DNA from: Suillus spraguei
Lineage: Eukaryota > Basidiomycota > Agaricomycetes > Boletales > Suillaceae
NCBI GenBank assembly: GCA_016800925.1
Contig: JABCPU010000048.1
Location: 124,001-188,000 of the forward strand
Direction: 5' to 3'
DNA: 64,000 nt
The notes under the pieces were generated by a model. The model ran no database searches and was not told where the DNA came from. It saw nothing but the letters and a program-made list of their open reading frames with translations. The translations under genes and the position numbers were made by a program. Positions 43,870 to 54,623 of the stretch are shown piece by piece. Numbering within the stretch: the stretch's first letter is position 1; the number at the start of each line of letters is the position of its first letter.

Positions 43870-44215
43870 CTGCAGACATTCGAACCTGATTCGTCTCAGA
43901 AATTTAACGGAAAGCGAAAGATGGCCGAGGGTGTGCACTCGCAAGGTGAACATGAAAAGCCTACAAAACGATAGAAGAAAGTAAAGTTCGAGGGCGCTGG
44001 CTCACCAATAACCAAACACAGTCACAGGAAACCTTGAAAGGCAGCACCCACACCCATGGCATCCCCGAGTCTGACATCGATGGATCAGCGGGTTATGCCT
44101 CGTCGTGCATAGTATTCTTGTACTCAAGGTATGTATAGGCATCCGCTTTCGGCGCAGTCTTTCGCGGGGGCTTTGGGTTCAGTACTGATTTCAGAGGTGG
44201 GTTTATGGAGGTCTG
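43870..44215 (+). pseudogene. Truncated copy of the dsRNA-binding-like nuclear protein gene
   Basis: The text aligns with the 3' part of the gene at 46956-49263: TCTCAGAAATYTAACGGRAA, GCGAAAGATGGYCGAGG, GCCTACAAAACGAYAGAAGA, CACACCCATRGCATYCCCGA and ATCCGCTTTCGRCGCAGTCT. A stop replaces Gln in KRQKK, and a section between the HSIPES and YPLSTQSF parts is missing. It is a duplicated, decayed 3' end. Confidence 0.8.
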
Positions 44216-44478
44216 ATAACAAACATGCTGGTCTCATCATTCTCAGACATGATATCAAGGGACGAGGCTGTTCATGTAAGGTTGAATGGGGCGTCGTAGT
44301 TTGATCTCATCTGTGGCGTACCCACCAGGTGGGGTTGTGAATGTATGAGCCAAACCGAATCACAAGCCATGACATATCTCTGGTATACTACATGAACGAA
44401 AATGTTTTTTTACAAGACTGATGATGCATTAGATGGTGGATTTTCGTACTAGAGGACGCTCCGAATCCGAGTATCTCT
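44216..44478. other. 3' flank of the second DOPA-dioxygenase-like gene
   Basis: No gene was seen. The join between the two duplicated units lies here. Confidence 0.4.
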
Positions 44479-45190
44479 TCAACTTGAACGACTAGGAAGA
44501 CATTCGTCATACAAAGGCCATTTTCTTCCAATCCAAGTTGCGAACTCTGTGTGATCCCTGAGTGAATCGCCAGTGTTCGGGTGTACGAGGACGCTGAAAC
44601 GTGCAGATTAACCAGCTAAGGTGAAATATTGTGAATATTGACACTTACTCGCAAGGTCCCCGATGGACGACAAGCCAAGGAAAGAATGCTCCGGTCTGGT
44701 GGGGGTTGAATGTATCTACCTCGAACACGGCAGTAGGATGAGGACCTTCGAAAATAAGGGTGAGCACCACGCTGTGCGGCATCTATGGGATGAACGGATA
44801 CGCACCATATTGTTTATCCCAGAAGTTATGTATACGCAACTAAGTTGTGAGAAATGAACTATCGGATGATGCAAGAGAAAGAGCCCACCTCTGGAAACTC
44901 CCTTCTTATACGTTCATATAGTTCTTTTGCATACTGCGCCTGAGCAGCCACGGCAGGCATGTGATAAACTGACATCCATGGTGAAATCGAAGCACCAATA
45001 ACATGTAATAGGCTGGCTCACTATGGAAGTCGAAACCATTCTTAGACGGAACAAATTGTTTCGGAAATTCATCGTAAGCCGCCGAGCGGGGACCAGGTGG
45101 GTTGTACAGAGATTTTCCATCGGGATTGAAGGTGGTTGGAAGAGGTTCTGCACCTTCACACCCTGCTAGAAGAGATGGCCACTGACTCAT
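44479..45190 (-). CDS. DOPA 4,5-dioxygenase-like protein, paralogue 2
   Basis: This five-exon gene has the same intron positions as the copy at 16514-17250 and starts MSQWPSLLAGCEGAEPLPTT. Exons give FDFHIYHMPAVAAQAQYAKE, ERIRREFPE, LRIHNFWDKQYGPHP, VFEVDTFNPHQTGAFFPWLV, HRGP, VLVHPNTGDS and HTEFATWIGRKWPLYDE, ending PSRSS. All candidate metal-binding His residues are kept. The conserved WDRPVGPHP is WDKQYGPHP here, a change next to a presumed ligand. The open frame across five exons suggests function is retained. It lies next to a duplicated fragment of an unrelated gene, so it may have arrived by segmental duplication. Confidence 0.8.
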
Positions 45191-46000
45191 GTTTACTGGG
45201 GACGATTGGAGTACGTCTGTACAATGATTAGTTTAGCGAGGCATCTGAACAATTTATATTGAACAATTTACTGATCGAGTCAGGTTGACTCGGCTCCAGC
45301 AATTGAGAGCTGTGACTACTAGTGACTACTGCGGGCTGCGATATTAATTTCCGCAACAGTAGAATTGAAGTTGAGGAGTAAATCAATCAAGGTACAACTT
45401 GCCTGCTGATCAAGACCCTCCAAAATAGCCCTCAAATAGGCACGGTCCTGAGTGCCCATCGGCAAAATCGGACTAGGGTAGTCACCAACAAGATGGTTGG
45501 GAGTCGAGACATAGTAAAGACTGGTTACGAGTCTAGAATATAATGGATTTCAATGTTCCGCACAGAGCGGACTTCGTGAGTAGATCCTCGTTGAGCAGCA
45601 TTTAAAATAGATAAGCCTGGAGATGATCGGCACTCATTGATAGGTTGAAAAGGCCTGCCCGTCAAGCATTCTGGTGATATTGTCTAACGTCGTTATGAAG
45701 TGCTTGACCGAGGTCCAAGGAGTGGAAAAATGAGAGACACTGTCGAGGTCTTTCTGAAATTTGATCAACATGCCCGACGAATTTCCTGAAAAACCTCGAT
45801 TCTACATGTTGATTTCACTCTTGAAAATTTTGTTGTCCCACCATTCTCCATTGGCTGGGCCCTTGGCGCGTTCGGAGTCATGATCGTGGTGGACCTAGAT
45901 GTGCCTAATGTGCAAGTTGCAAATATTAGTGTTGATGACTCCGCATAGCTGCATGATACGTACTTCCATATGACATGCATGAATATTGGCATTTTGACAA
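45191..46000. other. About 800 bp without recognisable gene
   Basis: The first part should be the promoter of the minus-strand dioxygenase gene. A 75-codon open frame at 45765-45992 on the minus strand has no recognisable motif and may be decayed. Confidence 0.4.
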
Positions 46001-46255
46001 CTAGTTAACAAATTCTTTGAAGAATATGTTTGCTTCATCATGTTTATCTGCACCGAAGAGGACGATGAGAAGTACGTGATGAACCAGAGAGTATAGGAGA
46101 CAGCTGTAGCATACCTTGATCAAGAGCAGGAAATAAATAGTTTCCGAATCTTTGTCCATGTACATGTACATGGATACAACATCAAATGCTGCCTTCGCAT
46201 CCAGGACATAGTCTTTTCCGCGGAGGGCGATGCTCTTGGAGAGATGACCTGTCAA
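46001..46255 (-). pseudogene. Possible relic of a TPR-like protein
   Basis: The minus strand reads HLSKSIALRGKDYVLDAKAA, then DSETIYFLLLIK, a plausible intron, and ALFGADKHDEANIFFKEFVN-like text. The helical pattern resembles one TPR-like unit of fungal proteins, but it is short and I cannot name it. Confidence 0.25.
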
Positions 46256-46955
46256 TGAGTAATGGACAATATTACCAAAAAAATTAGCACTTTGTAAGAG
46301 GTGATGATGGGTCGGTGAATCTCACCTTGATAGCATCCTAAATTGCACAGTCTCAGCCGTATTCCGAGCCATAACGAACGAGCTATGGGCATAGGAGGAA
46401 TGGTTATTGGCGTTGGTGTGGTATACGAGTCAGGACGCCTTTGGATGTATGCCCTGAAGTGCTCCGAGTCTCATCACCACCTCTGCTGAGGACACTAGTG
46501 CCAGTGACCAGTCCAAGGAACACCAACCTGCTGCCATATTCTATTCTACTTGCGTATGGTAGATTTGAGATTATTACCAGAGGGTCCATCTACGCGAGTA
46601 GTTCCATAATTTGTGGGCCTTAAAGGATGCAACGCCGTCTGAATTATAAATTTGAATATTCAAGTTGTTGCACAATGTCACGGTCAACTTGAAGAAGTTC
46701 AGATACAGATGCCGTAAGCAGTTGACTTTACGCCGGTCACCCTGCTGCCAGGTTTTGGTATCCTACCATTTCATCGTTTTGTCAAATGAACCAGCGGCCA
46801 ACAACTGTGTTTTCCTGCTGCAGTGCTTGTTGACGATAATATAAATATCTGTCAGCTGCCAGTGCTTGACCCACTAGTAGTAGTCTTCGACCCGAAGCTA
46901 AGCATATGTCTATAGTGCTACAATAAACTTCGGCTGGAATAATATCCTCGACAAC
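46256..46955. other. Upstream region of the dsRNA-binding-like gene
   Basis: No gene was recognised. The promoter of the next gene should lie here. Confidence 0.4.
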
Positions 46956-49263
46956 ATGCTATCACTGACTCACAAAGTAGCCAATGTTAGCATTTTTGAT
47001 CAAGTATCCAGAAATCTAGCTAGCATAGGTTGCATATCATTGTCAGACTACCTATACGATTCTCCATCCATCCCAGCAGCAGCGTCACAGGAAACACTGT
47101 CTATTCCCCAAAATTCTCCCATTCAACGCCCACAACCCCCCGCGTCCGCCGTACCCAAGACCTCAGTTGACACCGTCTCAACAAACGCTATCAGCCGTCT
47201 ACATCAAACATCTCAACGCACATTTGGATCCATCGAACCACTCAAGTTTGAATTCATCGAAGAAGCTGGCCAGCGCAGTGCGTATCCACTCTCACGTCAA
47301 ACCATCATCCTCATAAATAACTTCACAGGCAAGAAATGCATATTGACAATATCTCGTCCTAACGGAAGCACCCGTTCTTATGCAACCGACCCCGTCTATT
47401 CTCGCAAATCTGATGCAAAATCTGCTGCAGCTACTCTCGCGATCGAAATGGGCGCACTGGATTTCATCTTTCATGGAGATCCTGAAGAGCTCCAACTTAA
47501 ACGCGGGCTCGTTCTCGCCTCCATCAATAGCTCACAAAACCAGGAGCGTACGCGGGCAGAGATCGGATCAACTGAGCATTCAGTCAGTAATAATGCGATT
47601 GAGCAAATCGAGACCTGCTGTGCAGAATGGCGGGGCGGTTCTATCGCACCACATTGGGTAGCATTGCTGGAGCCCAAAGTCGGTCACAGTAAGTATCAAA
47701 ATCTCTGATGTCCGGACCCTGTTGAACTAAGTGTACCGAAGCTCAAGGATGTGCCCTCAGAATCGAGCTTTCACCTCATGTAATCAAGGTTTACGCGTCC
47801 GATACCATCTACAACACATACAATGAAGCAAAGGCCGCGTGTGCTGAAGCCGCACTTCGCGAGGGCGCGCTCGACTTTATCAAACACGGAAACGGCCAAC
47901 TACACCCTGCGTCCCCCCAGCTATACTCAACCCCCACTTCCTCCGACATTAATGGCGTCTCAGCCAACAAACAGCCTCCATCGACTCTCCAGGCATTCTA
48001 CGAATCCCTCCCCCGCCCGTTCCCTGAATCGTTCGAAAGCAAAGATGCCAACGAGTTCGGTGCGCCTGGATATATGAACACCCTCGTGCAAAACGCAAGA
48101 GGCGGAAAGCTGACCACCACTTTCATTTTCACGTCAGACGGAACTCCAGGACGTACGTATTCCTCACCATCATCATAAAAAGCTTACGCTCACGACAATG
48201 ATTTACTCTATCTAGTCCATGGTTGCTTCCTCCGCTTAGACAGACCTACAGAATATAGAGCATACCTCGTTGATCCTAGGTTTCCAAAACGTGCAGATGC
48301 AAAAGCGGCCGTATGCCTCCAAGCACTGTCTCACGGTGCTGGAGATTACATGCGTGCGATAGGAAAGGCTGTCGAGGCGAGAGTCACGCCTTTGATGAAA
48401 ACATGGGTGAACGATCAAGTATACCCCGTCCTCTTATCCGAGTATAATAAACTCAGGAGTCGGCATCCTAATTTTACTTATGAGAAGGAGAAAGATGGTT
48501 CGTTTTTGTTTTCTTATCATCATGTCGCGTCACATGCTCATTGCATATAGCCTTCGGATGCACGATGACGCTCCACCTCGCTGCCGATCCTACGCCCGAC
48601 CAAACACGAACCTGGACAGTATCGAATGACTACCGCAACAAAGCAGATGCTAAAGTAGCTGTCATTTGTACTGCAATCGAGCAAGGCGCGATGGAGTTTA
48701 TCCGGTTTCAAGGCGAGCCTCCTCCTCCCGGCTACACCACCCCATACTCTCTGCAGACCTTCAACCCTGAACCGTCTCAGAAATCTAACGGGAAGCGAAA
48801 GATGGTCGAGGATGCGCACTCGCAGGGTGAATATGAAATGCCTACAAAACGACAGAAGAAAGCAAAGCTTGAGGGTGCTGCAACCAAACAAGGTAACAGG
48901 AAACAGAAAGGGAGTACCCACACCCATAGCATTCCCGAGTCTGGCATCATCCGTGCAGGGCACACTTCCCGAAAAGGGTACGCTTCAGCACCATATCAGC
49001 TAGGACTTGGGAATGAGAGTGGCTTTGGGACTGCGTACCCTCTACCGCAGGTGTCCTTGAATTCTGTTCCACCTACTATGCCTGATCAGCGATTTATGCC
49101 TCCTCACGCGTACTCTTCTGTGCAAGATGGGTATATGTATCCGCTTTCGACGCAGTCTTTCGCTTCGGGTTCGGGTACTGGTTCTGGAGGTAGCAGGCTT
49201 ATGGATGTGGGTGCGGGGCGGTTAGGTGATTCATCTGAGCCAGAACCTGGAGAGGTTGTTTAA
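46956..49263 (+). CDS. Four-repeat dsRNA-binding-like nuclear protein, function unknown
   Basis: Four exons are inferred, with introns at about 47688-47750, 48153-48216 and 48497-48550. Four copies of a unit with a beta hairpin and the helix pattern KxDAKxAAxxxAIxxGAxDFI occur: YSRKSDAKSAAATLAIEMGA, TYNEAKAACAEAALREGALD, PKRADAKAAVCLQALSHGAG and NKADAKVAVICTAIEQGAME. This resembles the C-terminal helix of dsRNA-binding domains. The tail has a likely nuclear signal (KRKMVED, KRQKKAKLE) and a Gly/Ser-rich end. The start at MLSLTHKVANVSIFDQ is uncertain because an upstream exon is possible. A broken copy of the 3' end is at 43870-44215. RNA binding is an inference. Confidence 0.65.
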
Positions 49264-49664
49264 TGAAGTGTCATATATTATATATAAGGGGAGCTAAAGT
49301 TGAACGCCCAAGCACAACGCCTAACGCCCAACCTCATGACCGAAATTACAGTTGGACAAACAAACTCGACAATTTTGGTCATTGATTTTTGGGCACTCTC
49401 CATTGAGTCAGATTACACATTTAAGTACACAGATATAGTATTTAGGATATAATGAAGCAATTTGCACAAGCCAATTTCCTCTCTGTGAGGTTTGAAAATT
49501 TTTGCCCTCAAAATTTGGCCAACCCCTAAAAATGGATAGAAAAATACCAAAAAATGCGGAAAATGTTCATTTGCATGACAGAAGTATAACTATGATGCCT
49601 GATTCTACAATTGGTTAGTGTGTTGTGAAGGAAAAAAATGAACATGACTAGGAGCCGAAATTTG
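49264..49664. other. 3' flank of the dsRNA-binding-like gene
   Basis: AT-rich, non-coding; no element ends were recognised. Confidence 0.4.
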
Positions 49665-50102
49665 TGTTATGAACTGGGATAGTTCTTAAAACACAAACTC
49701 AGAAGAGAGCTTTCAGGCATGGATTCTGACTGATGCACAAGAGCAAAGGTCCGATGTGCAAGACTTGGCTAAGTTGAGTATGAGATCAAGAATTGAGACT
49801 AAGGCTAAGGAGTGCTTAGACTTAGAGACAATTCAGATGACTAAGGTTGGAGACCTTAGTGAAAGGATTTCTGAGGTAAAACCCAGTAAGATTAAAGTAA
49901 GGAATACAAGCATAATACAATGTGCTTAAATAAGCCAATATGTGCACATGGACCAAGAGAGACATGAGAATATAAGTGCATATCCTGAAGAGGAAGGCAA
50001 CTATGGTACAGACATGTTGAGTGTATGAGTCAAGAAACATATCACATGATATGCAAAGTAAGAATGGAGAGAAAATGAATAGGGGCATGTACGACTGTAA
50101 CA
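49665..50102 (-). mobile_element. LTR family C, inverted, diverged
   Basis: It begins TGTTATGAACTGGGAT and ends GGGGCATGTACGACTGTAACA on the plus strand, the complement of other family C LTRs. The first 110 bp differ from other copies, and the flanks ATTTG and CTTAC do not match, so it is old or chimeric. Confidence 0.7.
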
Positions 50103-50391
50103 CTTACTCATTCAATGGTCAAGAAAGGCAAGGAACTAGCCACAGTGATTTTTTCCTTTTTTTATTAATATTTTACACTACTGATTTATCTTTACAGACT
50201 ACTGTTGGACTCACACTTAATATTGAGACTCCATTCACTCAGAGTAGCGAGGCACAGCCAATGCCTCATCCTCTGCCAGTGGAATTGAAGACTTTGATGC
50301 CACTGCAAGTGACATCAGCAAAACACTTATGTACTATACAGGGAAGTCCCCCTATGTGTAGTGCTGCACAGCACTGGAGATTGTTAAGACT

Positions 50392-51151
50392 GTACTCAAA
50401 GGGTGAAAGATCTGAAGGGCTTTGGCCTCAGTTTGTGCACTGTGCCCCTTTCCCTAGTAATGCCCCTTATTTCAGAGAGGAGGTATACGTCTGAAGATCT
50501 GGAAGGAGTTGCGTGACGGATCCGGATGTTCGAAGGTATCGGATATGGTATGTCCGAAGGTTATCTGGAGCATAGGGATGGAATGAGGATTAAGGCTAGC
50601 TTCAGAATGGGTTCCTAACTAGAAACTGACAGAGGTGGACTATCTGAAGATAGAGTCGGAGATATAGACTAAAGGAATCAATCCCAAGTCTCGGAAGATG
50701 ACTTAGAGCAGAAAGTGACTCAAGTCCAGAGGAAACAGAATGAGCAGAATCTAAGATGATATTCGAACTAAGGTTCTACGGAGATCTAGAAGTGGTTTAT
50801 ATACTGTAAGTATCTAATACAGATAATCAACAAGTCCGGGACCGAGGGCTATGTACGAAGTGTAACGGAAGTCTATTAGTTAATGCACAGTGGATCAGTA
50901 AGCACGAATCAGAAATGAAACACAGGTAACGGATCAGTGACACTGGACGGAAGTATACACAGTTGGAATACCGGAAACAGGAGGAATGACGAAAGGAGAT
51001 AGATGCAGATATACACAAGGGAGTTAGAGTGCGAGAAGTGGGCACATTCGGATGGATGATCCGGACAGGATCTGTGGACCAGACGGAAATAGAATTGATT
51101 GGATCTGATCGGATATGGTCGGATCAGAGATCAGAAGTATGGTATATGACA
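50392..51151 (+). mobile_element. Solo LTR family B
   Basis: It starts TGTTAAGACTGTACTCAAAG and ends ATGGTATATGACA. GAGAT at 50387-50391 and 51152-51156 is a perfect 5-bp duplication. The flanking text on both sides is weakly coding-like (a plus ORF at 50021-50494 runs into it), but no family was recognised. Confidence 0.92.
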
Positions 51152-51156
51152 GAGAT

Positions 51157-51944
51157 AGGGGGACCTCACATTTGGGTTTTGCTGATGGACCATGATCTGC
51201 TATCTGATATTGGTGACTATTCTATTAAGGTTGACTTGATCACTCAGACCTCAAGCTGGAGACATCTTAGCCTGCAGCCAGCTTGAAGCAAAATCCTGCA
51301 CTGCTCATGAAGACTCTATCCAAGTTGCAGAATGCTTGTCACACTACAGATTCAGTGAGAACTTGGTTCTCACATGAATTTTCACTGACTCATATTTATA
51401 GACATCTGTCATAATTCTAGACATGGACACTCAGGTGCCTAAGAGGGTGAAGACAGCATCAATTGGCAATACTCTTGCAGCTCAGCAGCCTACAGTCCAA
51501 TTCAACACACCTGCAAAATCAGTAAAACCTCATGCTGACATGCACCAAACTGGTCTGGTGCATGGCTGACTAAGCACTACCACAGCTGACAAATAGTACT
51601 AGGACTACAATAACTTAGTGTTCCTCTATTCAGAAATTGATCTATGACCCAAGACCTAAAGTTTCTTTTTGTTCGTAAAAAGTTTCGCTTATTATTCCTA
51701 ATTCATTTTTCATGTGTGCATTTATGTATGTTTGGTTCCAGGAACTATTTCATAAAATTCCCACAGATGTCAGGTGACCCCAGAAAAATAATCATGTAAG
51801 GTTACCCTGCAGACAAACTCATGAAACCCACTATGTTTCACTCATGTCATTTCTATGCATCTCCAAAAAGTGTGAATTTATGCTTCAAATATTACATAAT
51901 TGATATTCCACCTAGCATAGCCACTAATAGTCACCTGATCTCAG
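51157..51944. other. About 800 bp without recognisable gene
   Basis: Short open frames only. MDTQVPKRVKTASIGNTLAA near 51423 begins a short plus frame that ends after about 50 residues; it may belong to a decayed transposon ORF, but I cannot assign it. Confidence 0.35.
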
Positions 51945-52467
51945 GATTATGCATAGCTCTGGATCTACCCAGTAGTAGACTTAGTCTTTAAAGTTCCTTA
52001 TCGCTCGTTAATCAATCATGCTCGTTCTCCGTTACCACTGGCATACCACTAGACTTTTGATTGCTATTTAGACTGAACTCCTCACGCACCGCTACTTTAC
52101 TGCTGAAAGTACTGCGACCTTCTTGACTGTTTCTTTGCACCGCTTGCAACCTTACCGCTACCGCTGATATCACCGCTCATCACCGCTCGCTCGATGTAAC
52201 TGTTACAAGTATTATTTCGACCAAGGTAGCCCTGCTACATATGACACTAGTTCCGGTGGCATCATTGCTGACTGCGGCAACTTACCACTGACTATGATGC
52301 TACATTTGCACATTGGTTTGACTCGAACTTGACCATGATAACAGGCATCCCCCTTTAGGGTTGAACACTCTTGTTTCGCAAGTGAAGCAGACTAGACGGA
52401 GTGCAAGACTCACATACTAACTTAGGAGGTAGTTTATCTACAGCCCAGGTTAGGTTGTATCTTTACA
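51945..52467 (+). mobile_element. LTR family A, 5'-truncated
   Basis: It begins mid-LTR at CAGGATTATGCATAGCTCTG and runs to GTATCTTTACA at 52467. The missing 5' part suggests truncation before the inverted D-type LTR that follows. Confidence 0.75.
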
Positions 52468-52799
52468 CCGGTAGCGAGAAAGAAAATAAACAGGGTATTA
52501 ACTAAGAGGTGCACAGGATGCAGCAGCCCCTTGAGACGCAAGGTAAATCCTGTTGTAGATTTAGTAACGGCAGAAGCAAAGTAACTATGCACCAATGGAT
52601 CTAGACGGATTTGGACAGGACATGAGGGCATCAGCGTAAGGATCCGGTAAGGGTTCGCAGAAGAAGTACGGTTCTGCCTTAGCAGAGCAAAAAGGCTATA
52701 TACTCGCTATAAGGGAATTCTTCGGTTGCCGCTGCAGATGGTAATGAGATGCTTGTCCAAAACAGGGGTTTGACGGTCAGCGTGACTTTGCTTGCTACA
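52468..52799 (-). mobile_element. D-type LTR (relative of family A), inverted and partial
   Basis: On the minus strand it starts TGTAGCAAGCAAAGTCACGC, like the copy at 60490 (TGTAGCGAACAAAGTCACAC), and follows it for about 300 bp. It is joined directly to the truncated LTR A, so the pair may be the product of a rearrangement. Confidence 0.65.
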
Positions 52800-53127
52800 G
52801 CGCAAGTGGCCAGAGCAATGCGTCAACATGGTGACCTGATGGGGTTTGGTCCACAATGCTGAATATAACCTGCACCGCAGGTGAAGCTCCAGGGTCTGAT
52901 TTAAAGGTAAACAAAGGGTGTGAGGTAGTAAGCGATAACTTACAGAAGATGTTGGAAGGATATATGTGCGAGTGTTTACCATAATTTGATCAAGGAAATA
53001 ATTTAAGAGGTGGGGCAATGAATGTGGGCAATGGAAGCAGGCGATGGAAGCACGCTATAGTAGTGGTCCAGCTTTTAAAAACTTATGTGCTGAGTCAAAG
53101 ACAATAACCATAATCATTTTGGGGATG
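52800..53127. other. Unassigned spacer between LTRs
   Basis: About 330 bp with no recognisable gene or element end. Confidence 0.35.
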
Positions 53128-54347
53128 TGTCATATTCCATACATCTGATCTCAGATCCGATCAGATCTGATCAATCCTGCTTCCATCCAGTCCACAGATC
53201 CTATCCGGATCTCCCATCCAAAAGTTCCTACTTCTCACACTCTAACTCCCTTGTGGACATCTGCATCTACCTCCTTTAGGCAATCTTCCTGTCTCCGGTA
53301 TTCCAGCTATGTATATTTCCCTCCTTGTTACAATTGTACGTGCTCCTATTCATTTTCCCTTTGTTTCTTTACTTGTATCGCGTCACATGACTTTGCCTTA
53401 TATGCTCAATGCATCTGTACAACACATGCCTTCCTTATTAGGATACGCAGTTACATTCTCACGGTTACTTGGTCTGTGCGCACATAATGGCCTATTTAAG
53501 CACAGTGTACTTGTAGTAAATTCCTTACTTTAATCTTACTGGGTTTTACCTGGAATCTCCTTCGCTTAGGTCTCCAACCTAAGTCGTCTTGAATCGTCTC
53601 TAAGTCTAAGCACTCCTTAGTCTTAGCCTCTATTCTCGTAGAACCTCTTAGACTTGTCTTTGAGGCCAGACCCTTGATCGTACTCGGAACGCGTTCCTTG
53701 TACTTTCACCTTGTCCTCTTTTGGGCATTGTAAGAACTTCCCAGTAGACCGACTGTGTTTTCTCACTGTCGCTGGTGACGCCACCCCAGTTCGTAACACT
53801 CCTGCTTATTGATCCGTTACCTATGTCTCATTTCCGACTCATGCTTATTGATCTGCTGTGCATTGACTAATAGACTTCTGTTATACATCATACATAACCC
53901 TCGGTCCCAGACTCACTGATTATCCATACTAGTTACTTACAGTATATAAACCACTTGTAAATCTCCATAGAACCTTAGTTTGAATATCATCTTAGATTCT
54001 GCTCATTCTGTTCCTCTGGACTTGAGTTCCTTCCAACTCTAGTCATCTTCTGAGACTTAGGATTGACTCCTATAGTCTATATCTCCAACTCTACCTCTGT
54101 TAGTTTCTAGTCAGGAACTTATTCTGAGACTAACCTTAATCCTTGTTCCGTCCCTACGTTCTGGATAACCTTCAGATGTGTCAGATCTGATACCTTCGGA
54201 CGTCCAGATCCATCACGCAACCACTTCTGGACCTTCAGACATATATCTTTCCTCTGAAATAAGGGGCATTACTCATGAAAGGGGCACAGTGTACGAACTG
54301 AGGCCAAAGCCCTTCAGATCTCTTACCCTTTGAGTACGGTCTTAACA
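53128..54347 (-). mobile_element. Solo LTR family B, inverted, carrying a nested LTR C
   Basis: It starts TGTCATATTCC and ends GGTCTTAACA on the plus strand. GGATG at 53123-53127 and 54348-54352 is a perfect 5-bp duplication. Minus the nested LTR C it is about 742 bp. Confidence 0.92.
53326..53798 (+). mobile_element. Solo LTR family C nested in LTR B
   Basis: It starts TGTTACAATTGTACGTGCTC and ends CAGTTCGTAACA. CTCCT at 53321-53325 and 53799-53803 is a perfect 5-bp duplication. Confidence 0.93.
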
Positions 54348-54623
54348 GGATGCAGTTGACAAAAAAACAGCAGGGAGCCAAACTACAGCGCTGGTTGTCA
54401 AGGGTAATTGTATAAGGTAATATTACCTCATATTCCTGTTAATACACTGGTTGCCAAGGGTAATTGTACAAAGGTCATTGTAAGAGTAAATAGAGCAAAA
54501 GATAATTGAAAGTGGTAGAGATGAACCTGGACATGTTGTTCTGTTGTTCAAGATGTCTAAAAGAATCAAGACAAAAATGCATGCACATAGCTTAAAAAAC
54601 CTGGGAATGATGTTTGCAACCTG

